Source of the DNA: Acanthochlamys bracteata
Lineage: Eukaryota > Streptophyta > Magnoliopsida > Pandanales > Velloziaceae
Length of the DNA: 64,000 nt
Reading direction: 5' to 3'
Assembly (NCBI GenBank): GCA_019914995.1
Contig: CM034131.1
Location: forward strand, 1,302,001-1,366,000
This document shows positions 22,195 through 34,800 of the stretch, piece after piece. The notes under the pieces are model-generated. The model did not search any database, had not been told where the DNA came from, and saw nothing but the letters and a program-made list of their open reading frames with translations. Position numbers and translations under genes: made by a program. The stretch's first letter is position 1. Every line of letters starts with the position of its first letter.

Positions 22195-23025
22195 TCAAGC
22201 CTTGCATCTTCTATCTTCTAAGAAAGGACGGACTTTCTGGTAAGTCAAAATAGCCCAGACCAAGTGCCAGAGAGAAAACTCTGGCCATAGAACAGCAGGA
22301 TTCTGCAAGTGTGTAAAAGTTGTTTGCCAAAGAAGAAAATTACTGAGACGGGACTCCCCTGATGTCCTAATCACAATATCAGGGTCCGGGCAATCAAAAG
22401 AGTATAATTTGCTGTCCAAATCACTCACCAAAATCAAATCTTTTGTATCATGGTCTATTAGTGTGTCACATCCTCCTCGCATCATATCCAAAGTTTTCAA
22501 GCACGACTCTTGAACAGCGTGTGCAATTTCGAACGTAGATGTGTATGCAACACATACAGACAGCACCGGTCCAGTATTCTTGGATGTCACAGCCATTGCC
22601 TTTTCAATGGTTAATCTTACAGGCTTGCTTAGGAGATCAAGGTTTCCCCAGAAATTTAGCTTGATGGCATATCTATGCACGATACTCTCTTTCTTCAACA
22701 GCTCCTCAATTTTTTCTTGCAATAAATCCATTATTGATTGAACCTCCTCTGGTGCCCGTTTAAAATTGTCAATACTGAATGCGTAAACAGTGACATAATT
22801 TATGCCCATTTCGTAGCAGTACTGTAAGGTAGATATCAGCGCTAAGAAGCCGACCCTATGGCCACTTCCCTGTACGATGTTCTGAATTTGGGCAAATCTT
22901 CTATTACCGTCCATGATGAAGGCAATATGCGAGGGAATCTGACCAAAGGAGAGAACACAAAACAAACATTTCCGTGATACACCTCCTACAGCACTAAGCA
23001 GATTACGCATTGCAGCAGCCATCAT
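22195..23025 (-). CDS. cis-prenyltransferase (dehydrodolichyl diphosphate synthase family), 276 aa, intronless CDS
   Basis: A single open frame carries all conserved blocks: HIAFIMDGNRRFA (catalytic Asp39), GHRVGFLALIST, YAFSIDNFKR (81-90), LNFWGNLDLLSK, YTSTFEIAHA, DIVIRTSGESRLSNFLLWQ (216-234) and WPEFSLWHLVWAIL (247-260). The enzyme adds isopentenyl diphosphate units in cis to a farnesyl-type primer; members of this size usually make dolichol precursors at the ER, though some plant relatives make other cis-polyprenols. The hydrophobic start (residues 9-30) could associate with membrane; no clear plastid transit peptide is seen. The RxG-type C-terminal motif of partner-independent enzymes is not apparent (tail PFLEDRRCKA), so a NUS1/Lew1-like partner may be needed. 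An acceptor-like TAG just upstream (about 23041) suggests a leader intron. Confidence 0.93.
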   Translation of the reverse strand: MMAAAMRNLLSAVGGVSRKCLFCVLSFGQIPSHIAFIMDGNRRFAQIQNIVQGSGHRVGFLALISTLQYCYEMGINYVTVYAFSIDNFKRAPEEVQSIMDLLQEKIEELLKKESIVHRYAIKLNFWGNLDLLSKPVRLTIEKAMAVTSKNTGPVLSVCVAYTSTFEIAHAVQESCLKTLDMMRGGCDTLIDHDTKDLILVSDLDSKLYSFDCPDPDIVIRTSGESRLSNFLLWQTTFTHLQNPAVLWPEFSLWHLVWAILTYQKVRPFLEDRRCKA

Positions 23026-24329
23026 GCATCTCCAAAACCTACCAGAAAGAGATGTGTTATCAATCTAAAACAATATGAGCAAGAAAAGAATTCTTTTGGT
23101 AACTACAATTCACATAAGCCTTGATAAATTTAATTCCTTAGTGAAAGCATTCTATAAGCTGAAGTTAAATAAGTGTCAACTATCCTCTCAACTCTTAGTC
23201 TTAGCAGCATCAACTAATATGTAGGTTTTGTAGCGAATAAAACAGATAAGAGTAATTTCAACAGAAAAAGAAAATCATCTGTTGCGAACACATATCAACA
23301 ACAAGTATTATATTGGCAATAGAGTTTTAAGAAGAAAATTGATCTCGCTCTGAGTTACGCGCATTATTGGAATAAATCTTGCTAATAGAGTTATCTTTTT
23401 CACTAGATTTCCTAGCCGAAGTCACCATTAATAAGACCAACGATATAAAGTTTTAATATTTGCAAGAAAAGCTTCAATAAGAAATCAATATGTGAGATCA
23501 ATTTCATGTACCAATTCTGTTCGAAAATTTTAACAGAATAATGGTAGTCTCAATTAGGTAGATCGCTCAATTAACCACTGCTGAAATTCTAACTACAATA
23601 GAAACAAACCAGATTTCATTACAAAAGAACCTCACAGAGCTTCTCGTTTCTTTCCAATTTCTTCCAACTCTAGTAGAGTGTAGAGCAATAAAAAATATTT
23701 AAATTTTACATAAAACCTCACACAAGAACAACTACAATTCAGAGAAATTAAAACTGAGAGAAGATTTAAATTTTATAAAAAGAAAAAAGAAAAGTTTTTC
23801 TTTTGATCGAAGTTACTAACCCATGCAGAGCAGCCGGCAGCGGCTGTTTGAAGTCTGAGAAAAATGGAAGGAAATTAAGAAACCCCAAAGTCAATCTCAG
23901 TACGAGTTACGTAAGTGGAAATGTGCTTCGCAATGGGCCAGATCTGGTGCTTATCCAAGACAGACGAAAGTCAAATGGGCCCGTTAAGTGTATGTATTTC
24001 CAAAAAAAAAAAAATCACTTTAAATTTTAATAATAATATTTTAAAATAAATTTATTAAAATTTAAAAATTTAAAAATTTTGAAGTCTTAAAATTTATTAT
24101 TTATTTTGATGATGTATTTATATCAACAAAATAGAATTAATTTTTCAAAATTTTTTTTTATTTTAGAAAATTTTCGTTGCATAATCACTTTCTAAGATTT
24201 ATGATTTTCTAAGGGGCGTTTGGAAGTGCTTTTGGAATAAAAATTTTTTGAAATAAAAAATATTTTTATTTTTTTTAAAGATGAGCTCTATTTTTTTTAT
24301 CTCTAAAAAAAATAAAAATATATTAAACA

Positions 24330-24565
24330 AATTTCAGCTCAATACGAACACGACTTAACTTTCGTCTGAAATTTTTATCAACATGAAAAATATAAGACAA
24401 AATATATATTTTTTAGATTTTTTAATTTTTTGTCATATTGATCAAAAAAGTTAGATTAAGATTGATTCGTGATTCGATTGAGTTGAAATTCTGTAAACAT
24501 ATTCTCAACTCATAATTTTTCAAATCCAACGGTAAATATCACATTTGAAATTTTGTACTGATGGA
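24330..24565. mobile_element. Relative of the 14987-15364 Mutator-like MITE (interior part)
   Basis: The segment with GTCATATTGATCAAAAAAG and GATTCGTGATTCGATTGAG, followed by AACTCATAATTTTTCAAATC and CAACGGTAAATATCACATTT, aligns in the same order with 15175-15290 of the first element (GTCATTTTGATCAAGAG, GATCCGATTGAGC, CCTCATAGTTTTTCATATTC). No clean terminal repeats or duplication were found, so boundaries are approximate. Confidence 0.6.
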
Positions 24566-24619
24566 ACTGAACCGATGCGCACCGATGTATCCCTAAAATA
24601 CAATATGCCACTATTCTCA

Positions 24620-24621
<2 letters not shown>

Positions 24622-24651
<30 letters not shown>
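24622..24651. repeat. (AT)n microsatellite, about 15 units
   Basis: An uninterrupted AT dinucleotide run starting right after CTCACC. It is intergenic and likely length-variable between individuals. Confidence 0.95.
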
Positions 24652-24654
<3 letters not shown>

Positions 24655-25460
24655 TTTTTTGAAAATTTATTTTATAAGTAAGATCAAGCAACTCCAAAAT
24701 AACAATGTTAGTTTAGAAAAGTTAATCTTTTACATTTCAAAATAATTTTTTAATAAAAAAGCTATAATACTTTTAAATCAATAAGTTACGGTGAATAAAC
24801 TTTAAATTTTTCTATAATAATTAATTTCTTAAAATTATTTTTTTAAAAATAATTTATTCAGAAAATGAATCGGAATAAAATTTTAAAAATGAATTTTAAA
24901 ATCAAATAATGGAATAGAAGGGGACGGAACTCATCTCCAGGTCTGAAGCTTCAATGTGGAAAAAGTTTTTGTTTAACGTGTTGAAGTTGGTAATTTCTTA
25001 TATTGTGCATATTTTCTGCAAAATACGTGCGAACAATGTTAAAGTTATCCCAATAAATACCTACTTAACTTGCATTGTGTAACAGGTACTAAGAACATGA
25101 CAGAAAATGGAACGAACTAGGTAGATAATGAAGTTCTCTTTTCTTTCAACGACAACAGACAATAATAACTGAAACAAGAACAAGTGAACAACCACTTGCT
25201 GTACATGCATGTCTTAGGCAAAATTAAATTTGGATTTGGAAAATATAACAAAAGCAATTCGAGCGACAGAAGAGGATAGACTCAAATCTGTTTCATTAGC
25301 TGATATCAGAAAAAGCACAGAAATACAACATGATCATGCCGTACTTGATTGCAGGTGACTTCCAGAAAGACCAACCAAAATTATGTTAAGAGCTCATTGT
25401 AGCCCTCCATCCACTCGGCCAAAAACAAAGGATAACCATTACTTCAATTACATAGGCGCT

Positions 25461-27669
25461 TCACCTTCTAAAAGACAACGCCTGGGCTTGCAATATTTGG
25501 TTGTCCTCCAACAAGCGGTCATACTCAAGAAGTAGCTCTTCAGACTGTTTCTGCAAGGAGAGTACATGGGCATCAGCAGAAACAGCACGTTTTTTATGCT
25601 CTTCTGACTCCATCTTCAACTTCTTGAGCTTTTCAGAGAGGTTATTGACTTCCTCTTGGAATTTTCTTACCTCTTTCAATGCCTTCTCTTCTTCTTCCTT
25701 GTAAAAGACCAACTCCTTTTGAACTTTCTCATAATCATCCTTTGAAACACCAGATGTCCTCTTCAACGTGCTTACTTTCCGAAGGTAGTGATGCAATCTA
25801 TCAATTACTAGCGCAAGAAATAGGGTGTAGCCTGCAGATCCAAACCGAAACGCAGGTAAAAAAATATCAAAATCAATTAAGGCAGTCACGTCAAATTAGC
25901 AAGAGATAAATGATTACTTTTGAAGTTGCCAGCTTGAAGTCAAGCTCTCTACAAGTTCTGACCACATCAACCAATTTAGAACTGATTACTTCCTAAGATG
26001 CTAGGTTTTGAAGCATTTACTAGTTACAACAAATAAAACATCAAAGTCACAAAATACATTTCAGCCAAGCAAGCCAATTAGAACTACCAGATTATTCAGT
26101 TCCTACAACCTTGAAGCTTTCAAGCTTTTTGCATACCAAGGAGTCGGATATCAAAACAAATACCAACATGATCAACTTCCTAGTTAAGGTGGATGATCTG
26201 CTTCCCTTGGTCATTGATTTTAGCATGAACTCCAAAGGAGAAAAAAACTAACACGGTGTTTTTACTTAAAGAACAAGAAATATATAAGTAAACATATGGG
26301 AGAACTAAGAAGTTTAGGTTTAAAAGAGCTTCATTTGATCTTCTCAAGGCAATCACAGTTTTCAGTTTATGGCCAGAAGAATTTATTTCCATTTTAGATA
26401 GCCAGTCATCAAGCAGTGTTCAAGTCATAAGCACCATATGAACTTCAGTTGATTCCTACACGGCCATGGAGGACAGAGCCTTGTCCATTGGCTTCCATAT
26501 GACCATGCTGAGTTTGCAGTCAAACCATGTTCTTTGAATTTAGACTTCCAGAATTTTTTTGCCTAAGCAGTCAAGTCTTGGCACCTCCATTAGCCTCAGG
26601 TATCTTTAGCCAACATGACGGCTAACTAATGCCTGCCCCAAGTACGCTCACAAGGTAGCACTTAACAGGTAGACCTGAAGTTCGAAACCAATGCTTTACA
26701 CTTAAACTTGAGTGTAGCAGGGGTTATGTAAGATCTGTAAACATTTTAACTACATCTCTTTCTACTGCAACTCAGGCAAAGTGCAAGCTAGTGAGAATTC
26801 GGGTCTAACTAATAACTTGGTACCTTATTTTGGATAGTAAGTTCACCATAGACATCTTTACTTTTGGCAGGGGCAGTGATAGACATACTTATGGGTACAA
26901 CAAGAGTTCACACAACACGAGGATATCATCTATTGATCTTTCTCGTAAACTGTATGGGCATTTGCAACGCAATTATCTACAACTCTTCAGTTCTTGTACT
27001 GGAAAATCTAATAAGTAGACTCAAGAATTTTGACTTAGGATATGATTCCCAAATACTAACATGAATAGGTGGACATGATCTGTTCCTAGAATTTGGCTTG
27101 AGAAGGAACTCCCAATCAATAGTATGAATAAATGGACATGACGGTGGCATAGTCAATGAGCAGTGCACATCTATCACATTAGATTCACCTACCATTAAAA
27201 GCACTAGAATCTCAGCATTATCTTCCACCACAACAACTGTAAGGAACATAAGCAAACCCAAACCATCAAAGCAAAAAAAGTATTACTCACAATATTAACA
27301 TACAACTGCAAAAAAGGATAGAAATATCACACGAAACAAAGAAAATCAAAAGTGTCCAATTAAGTTATGCTGCTAAGACATACCAATGAGTGAAGCCTCA
27401 AGAAGGTGAGTCCTCCAAAGAACTTGGTCCATGGGAGTTACCGTCCCAAGCTTTGCTCCTCGATTTTGGATCTTCAAAATACTTGCCACACTCGATAACA
27501 GGATGACCGACATTGTGCAGGCAAGTGTCTTCACTGTTGCTGGACCTTTGCCAGTCTTTAATTGGTCCAGGCCTTTCATTGTAAGCGCTCGCAATGGTCC
27601 GATCTTCACCATCAGGAGCAATGCCACAGTTCCTTCGGCAAATAACACAAGAAATAGCAGCTGTATCAT
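25461..27669 (-). CDS. BAP31: BAP31-like ER membrane protein, 218 aa
   Basis: Two coding exons: 27669-27384 and 25831-25461, joined through a split Gly codon in ASLIG-YTLFLAL, with a 1.55-kb intron. Three membrane segments are visible: residues 1-25 (MIQLLFLVLFAEGTVALLLM), about 45-65 (TLACTMSVILLSSVASIL) and about 95-115 (IGYTLFLALVIDRLHHYL). A long coiled coil follows (about 128-214: SKDDYEKVQKELVFYKEEEE, VNNLSEKLKKLKMESEEH). This is the B-cell-receptor-associated protein 31 layout: an ER membrane protein involved in export and quality control of membrane cargo. The C-terminus is SFRR, without a canonical KKxx retrieval signal. The ATG lies 8 nt inside its exon, just after an acceptor (TTGCAG at 27683-27678), so the leader is spliced. 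The upstream region is shared with the divergent METTL13-like gene. Confidence 0.92.
27029..27141. repeat. Diverged tandem duplication inside the BAP31 intron
   Basis: Two adjacent units of about 62 bp, each ending in TGAATARRTGGACATGA (copy 1 ends near 27079, copy 2 near 27141) and each containing GACTTAGGATATGATTCCCAA-type sequence in diverged form. It has no coding role. Confidence 0.6.
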
Positions 27670-27683
27670 GCTCGCAACTGCAA

Positions 27684-28834
27684 TATCAAATTTGTATTGT
27701 CGTTAAAACCATAGAAACCATGGAAAATGTTAGCATGCAACTAAAAGCATGAAATCAAGAACAGTTTTTCCCCAAATTTTGCAGTAATGATAGCTCGTCA
27801 ACTTGATCAATTTCATAGAAATTACTATGATGTAAATTGGAACCCGTAAATAAAACCAAATTTAGCAAGAAATCACTGGAAAGCAACAGTCCAGTGAAGA
27901 AACACTTACAAAACCCAATGCTCTTCTGACTACAACGCATTTCTAACCCAAATATCCAAACTTTTTCCAAAATTTAAGCAGGAAAGGTCCAAATGCATCA
28001 TAAATTTAAGTGATTTCACTTACCAACTCGCCCAGAAATTACACCTAAAATGTCAGTGAAGTTCAAAGTTCGCTTCTTTTTCTCTGCAAGCATTCAACAG
28101 CAGACATTAAAATAGATATTCAAACTTGAACTATTCTCTTAATCTTTCCTCCATCGCTCTCTCACTACTCAATTCAATTCCTGGATCTAACAACAAGAAA
28201 AAGAACAAACAAAGTAAACAAGAAAATAAACTTATATTTATTCTGAAGCTTTCTTGAGAAAAAAAAAATGAGAGAAAGAACAACTTCAGCCTGAAGGCGA
28301 ACTCGAAAGTTTCACACTGCCCTGCTCAGTGAGGGTTTACAGAAGATTGGGAACAGTACTGTCTGTCACAAGCATTACTGTTCCCTCTGAATCTTAAATA
28401 CAAGAAACAGAATCATTAATATTGGGAAAGTTGGATTAATTAACACTAGTTAATGATTATGCTTGACAACTTGCATAATGGACTCGTTTGCGTATAATTT
28501 ATTAGTCAGGGGCCATTTGTAAAATTTCCTTCTACATGCCCCGCAATTGCTAAACATGTTTTATGGTCCTTTTTCCGAAAAACATACTTTGGATCAGTTT
28601 TGCATAAGACACTCCGTGAAGGACTCATTCGCAAGAAAAAATCGGTTGTGTATTGAAGGGCTTAATATGCATTTATCATTTTCAGAGGCCTTTGCGCGAA
28701 TGGTTCCCGATGACTAATTTTCTACAATACCATTGTTGTAAGGCTAAATTTGCAAACTCCTTCTTCTTCTTCCTTCGATCCAAACAAAACCCCGGCAATC
28801 ATCTGGTGCTTGCAATTGTTTGATCGTTCGAGAG
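27684..28834. promoter_or_regulatory. Shared divergent promoter region between BAP31-like and METTL13-like genes
   Basis: The two start codons are 1,165 bp apart and point away from each other. The minus-strand leader, with at least one intron, takes up the left part; a mixed-composition core lies around 28330-28800. No precise TATA box or start site could be fixed by eye. Confidence 0.5.
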
Positions 28835-31800
28835 ATGGCCGGAATCCTAGAAACCCTAGGTGATTTCACGAGCAAGGAGAATTGGGACAAGTTCTTCTTG
28901 CGTCGGGGTGTCGGTGATTCATTCGAGTGGTACGCAGAGTGGGAAGTTCTCCAAAACCATCTTCTTTCTCAGCTCAAAGATTTCGATTCAGAGTCTGAGC
29001 TAGAGATTCTTGTTCCAGGCTGCGGAAGTTCTTCGTTGTCGGAGAAGCTTTATGATTCAGGTAGCCGCCGTATTACCAATATCGATTTTTCGAAGGTTGT
29101 TATTGCGGATATGCTCCGTCGACATGTTCGCGATCGGCCTGGAATGAAGTGGCGAGTCATGGACATGACGCAATTGCAGGTCTGCTCCTACTGGTTTGTT
29201 TCTTGATGAAGTTATTATCCACGTGTGATCATAGCATGCTGATTTTGTTTTACATACTAGTAACTTTGGTTATACAAGCTTTAGGATGTTGTCTGCTCTG
29301 GAAATTACTCTACTATTTGTGGCCAATTATTATTTAACCTTAGAAGAGTTCAATTTCTAGATTAATATCCTAAGGCAAACTTAGTTCTTAGTCAATGTTT
29401 TCATGGATGTTATGGTTTCTTTGCTTAGGTACATTTTGTTTTGTGCTAATCTTATCTTATGGAATTAGTTTGCAGATGAATCCTTTGATGTTGTTCTGGA
29501 TAAAGGGGGTTTGGATGCTTTAATGGAGCCTGAGCTTGGGTCAAAACTTGGGTGTAAATATCTTAAAGAGGTTCCATGGCTTTAATATTAATTCATCATA
29601 TTTACTGTAGATCTCTTATAACTTGAAGTTGGCATTTTTTAGTATGTGATTCTCTGATTCTTTGATCATCAGATAAAGAGGGTCTCTAAATCCCATGGAA
29701 AGTTTCTTTGTTTTACGTTAGCAGAGTCTCATGTTATAGGTGAGCTTCAACTCCCAAGTGGTATCCAATTGTGAAACATAATGAAATGGTATCTAGTATA
29801 TATTTGCGCTTTTCTTCTGACCAGATTTTGGTATGTTCTATCTTTGTGGATTATCTTTTTACTAGCTGAGCAAATTAGTTTATCTCTTCTTTTTATTGCA
29901 GATCTGCTTTTCTCAGAATTTAGGTTTGGATGGGATACTAGCATTTATGCCATACCCAATAAGTCATCCGACAAGTCTGCATTTCAAACCTTTATGGTAG
30001 TTGCTGCAAAGCAGAAGCCTGGCCTACTAAGGTCAGTTGCTTCGTTCTTTCAGCAGGTTTCCCTGGATAACACAAAGCAGGTAGACTTTATTCTGCTTTT
30101 TGTACAAAACAAACACACACAGACATCCCTCTAGGACATGCTTAATTTTTGTTTTGTAATTAAATCTTTTCAGGTTCATGCTCTGATAAATTCAATTGAA
30201 AATGAGAACAATGTTCGTGATGCATATTCTACTAACAACACAGATATCTTGTACTCTTTGGAAGATATACAGCTTGGTGTCAAAGGAAATTTAAAGGAGC
30301 TTGACCCAGGACGTAGGTATCAACTTATGCTTGGTGAAAAAGCAGATCCCGTTCGTAGCTACAAGGCAGTCCTTTTGGATGCTAAAGAACACCCTGACCG
30401 GTTCTTATATTCTTGTGGAGCTTTCATTGTACCTAAGGTTGGCTACCTCTTGAAGACTTTTAGACTTCCCTCTGAGATTTAAGGCTTTGTATTTTGTTTA
30501 CTATACTTTGTTTATGGTTGTGTCATATGAATGGGAGGACATCTGTTGTTTTTGCCAGATTATGAGATCAAACTGTTGATTTTCCATGTGGGAGACATGC
30601 CTCAGGTTCTGTGACTTTTTTATTGGGAAGGCTTTTGGGATTATTTGGTAACAACTTTGATTCTACTGATGAAAACAGTGAAAAGCATGCACATAGCTGT
30701 GTAGAAGTCAGTCATGATGTTTCAACATGATGGATGAGATATTCTCAAGTTCAAGCTATGCTACTATGTTGCTATTTTTTTATACTGCTGATGGCTTGGC
30801 TATGTAGAAAATTGGAATCTGGGTGAACTGAACTCTGCATTAATCTTATCTGTTGGATTTGTTCCAAATGTGAGAATAGAGTTTAATTCCTTTTGAAAAA
30901 GTTAAATATGAGTTTAAACTCATGTTGAGAGGACAGGAAGTTGACATATCAAGGAGGTTTTAATTTCTAAGCTTGAATGATCTCACCCATTTTGTGCTGC
31001 CCAAAACATAAAGACGATAGTAACACCAGGCTTTCTGTGATATACTTTGAGCATCCATCACCAGGTTTTGATAAATGAATAGGAAAAACATTGTTGTAAT
31101 GGAAGGGCAAAGCATAAACACATGAATTTGGTTTTTTGTATACAATTTTATGGTGTAGAGATCTTATCCAATGCATGGGATACTCCTACGGAAACTTCTT
31201 ATGTATGTTTCACTATGTATGTCAAATTGAGAACGTATTGGTAATAAATTACAACTCTTAATGTCTAGGCTTGATAGAATTTTGGTTCTCTAAGTTTAGT
31301 ACTTTTGGGAATGTGAATTGTCATTGTGAACTTGCAGTTAAGATGCATAACCTCTTTTAGATTACAGACTCGTGCCCATGAATGGCTTTTTACTTCAGAG
31401 GAAGGACAATGGCAGATAGTTGAAAGTTCTAAAGCTGCTCGTCTCATTATGGTACTCTTCTGTGATGTGTATGTTCCAAATTGCTTAAACGCATAAGAGA
31501 ATAGGCTCTTTTATTGCTTTTTGGTTCTGTGATCAGGTTTTTTTGGATTCAAGACATAGCCGTATCAGCATGGATGACATCCAAGTAACTTCTTTATGTG
31601 AATCAGCAGATTGAAGTCTTTGTCTTGTCTTATCATCTTTGTTTTATCTAGCTGCCTTTCCGTTACTAATGAAGGTGAATCTGCTGTGTCTTTTCAGAAG
31701 GATTTATCTCCACTTATTAAGAACTTGGCACCTAGAGATCCTGATGGTGATGCTAAAATACCGTAAGTTTCACTGCTTGGCTTAAGGGATCTTTAATACA

Positions 31801-34800
31801 CCACTATAGTATGTGAATTGTTTGTTAAATTGGACATCTAAATGCTGTTGAACACTGAGTACGAACTGACACCTTCTCTGAAAATTAGTTCTTATCCATA
31901 ATTAAAAGATTATTTCCCTCTTTGTATCCATTATCATTACAAACAAAACATAAATCAGTTGTGATATACTGTAGTAGATCGAGGAAGTACTTCCTGCATA
32001 TGAAAGAGTGAAGTATTCTTAGCATCTAAGTTGGCATTGTCAAGATGGTGTTGTATAAGTGTGGTCATGTAGCATAAGTTTTGGAATCTTTTAAAATCTT
32101 TGCTATTCCAGTCTGCTGTTGAAGTTTGCTCTTAGTAATAATGCTCTAGCTTTTAGTTGTTGCAGTCATATTGATCCAAGGAAATAGCCTATAGATGTGT
32201 ATGTGTTTTGTGCTTCAGGAAAAGGAGTTATGGTTATTATCTTGAATAGAAAAGGATTAACACATCCTATATGGTTGTGAAGAACCAGTTCGAGGGTTAG
32301 TTGCAGGACTGAATGTTTTGTATTTCCAAGCCAGCTTGTGCATACCTGTACTTGTTGTTGTTGCTCAAGAAAATTGAACTGGCACGGTCTGACGTTTCTT
32401 GTAATTAAGCAGATCACTGCTCAGGTACCTGATAATAATAGAGCTTTTTCCTTCTTCATCCTTTGTTGACCTATATACTTCCAAAGTCCCATAATTATTA
32501 GGTGTTCCACCACTAACTCATCCCTTTAGAACATTTCTCTTTGCCACCTTCTTGGTGTCTGAGACCACCTATTTCATGAAAATCGGATTGTCAATTTTCA
32601 TGATAGTTCCCTTTTTTACTTGTCCATACAAATAGGGTTTTTAAGTTGGTTAAGTACTTAGCATGTGATTCCAGGATTTCACAGTAGTTCCTCCTCTGCT
32701 GGAAAAGCCTTGCTCTGTACTGGATGTGATACCTTTTAGATGATTTTACTTTGCGGTAATGGAGTTCTGAACTTATTGTTGTATGCAAATGAAGAGCTTG
32801 CTACTTATGGGTTTACTGTATTAGAATTATTACTCATTGTGTTATGTTTCTCACATTAATATCATCATCCTTTGCATGATGGCTGTAGGTTCATGATGGC
32901 AAACGATGGTGTAAAGCAGCGAAACATTGTTCATCAGGTTGAGCTCTTCCTCTGGCTTCTCTCCAAACTCCACAGCTCTAAGCTGATCTTCTTTTTAAAA
33001 CTTAGCTTAAAGATTAAGGGAAATTACTTGCTGTTATTGTTGTACTAGTAAAAGAAACAATTATTTACTTTTTCGCTATAACCCCAAATTGCTTTAAAGT
33101 ATTTTTGATTCCTTTACAATAATTTTTTTTTTAAAAAAAGAGAGAGAACTTTTAACATATAAAAGTGTTCTGAAAATCTTGGGGATGTCTTCTATTCATC
33201 CTGCTTCTATGTTATCTGGGTTAAGATGTGGAAAAAATCCCAGCACTTATATATTTCTTGTTATGTATTCCCGTGAGCGAGTTGGAGCTATATATTTTAA
33301 AGGTCATTTTTGTTTTGTTGAACTTTTATGTACTTTGTTCAATAAGAGTTGTATAGCCTTAGTTCTGTTATCATAGAGCTGCGACTCTGTTGGATTGCTC
33401 TTATCGGATGTGTTATCTTAAATTAAGTTTCGGCTATTCCAGATTTGTCTGCTCTTCTTCTACATGTTTGACTTTATGTTATGGTTTTCTTTTTCCCTTA
33501 AAAAGTCTTATGTTAATTTGCTTTACCTGTTTGTTGTACTTCTCGACGAACTTTGTAATTTCTGTTAACTTTAATGTTTTTATTTCAGTAACTTGTGTGC
33601 TATGTTGTAATTGTTCTCTTTGAATGTGATCCCCTTGGTGTGTTGGAATTCTTGTCTGGAGTAGTGTTTCAACCCCCTTTCCTGTTTGTGCATAAAACGG
33701 TCAAGCAACTGGTAATGCTTTGGAGGAATGTTTCAACCACCATCCCATTTTGGTACTTATGTGCCTATGCCTCAGTGGACAGGTGCTTCCTTAGTAGGTT
33801 GTACTCTTATCCTTGGCGGATATGAGCTGATCTGGTGTCTGATGGCTGTTGCCAAGTACTTATTATGAACCATGTGCAGTTAACGTTTAACAATAGTTTT
33901 GCTCATTCTTTTTGGTTAAGACTGGTCCTGTCTGTTTGACTGTTTTAAATGTGGGTTGTTTACCAACCCAGAAGGTCCTTTTTCTCTGAATGTGTATCAT
34001 TTTTTGTCACTATGTGCATTTAAGGCATCTTGTCTGGAGATTTTGACTGCTCTTTTTCGTTTTCTACCAACTGTTGTAGGCTACTTCTACTATAACTGGT
34101 CCCATAATTGTTGAAGATGTGATCTACGAAGAGTCTAATGGTGTCAATTCTAGGCTTGGTTTGTCAGAAGGAAAGATATTTCGGCGTCTGACTTTTGAAA
34201 GAAGCTTGGGTCTAGTGCAGTCAGAAGCACTGCTGATAAGTGAGCCTCAATCTGCTGGTGCAGAGGGAAAGAGAGACAGAGCTTCTTCAAAACTACGGAA
34301 GAAAAGTAGCAAAAAAAGGTCTTCTGATTCAATGTCAAAAGGTAATCTTTTCGTCGTTTCTGTGGCATGATAAAATGAAAAGATATTATTGTACTTTGTA
34401 AAAATCTTTGCTGATTGTAGAGCACAAGGGTAACATGAAAGTTGATCATACTTCCCTGGCTAGCACATACCACAGTGGTGTCATTTGTGGATTTGCTTTA
34501 TTTGCTTCTTCCTTGGAAAGGGCTTCTTTGTCTGGAAGGAAGGTACTAAGTTTACCATTTTTGTGAAGAATTGATGCCCTAGCGGAATGAGTTCTATTAC
34601 CTGTGTTACACATGCCACATATTCTTTCTTAGACTTTTAGAATGCTTCTCCTTCTGAAATATTAACACTTGGTTTGGTACTATTACAGGTTAAAACTTTT
34701 GTAGTTGGCCTAGGTGCTGGTCTTCTACCCATGTTTCTTCGGCAAAGCCTTCCCTTTTTGGATATTGTGGTAAATATCTGTTTTTCAAACTGATATTTAA

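Larger units (their letters stand above)
23850..25400. other. AT-rich intergenic DNA with transposon relics
   Basis: Between the cis-prenyltransferase promoter region and the BAP31 3' end. It contains a GGGGCGTTTGGAAGTGCTTT-like MITE end at about 24214, a relative of the 14987-15364 element, and an (AT)n run. No gene seen. Confidence 0.6.

Noticed and set aside
24545-24745. Open frame with an Ile-Tyr repeat
   Set aside because: It is simply the (AT)n microsatellite translated.
26830-27261. Open frames on both strands in the BAP31 intron
   Set aside because: Intronic, no family features, and partly made of the diverged tandem duplication.
33179-33825. Run of plus-strand open frames with Cys/Phe-rich peptides
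   Set aside because: T-rich intron 9 of the METTL13-like gene, between exons that splice in phase.
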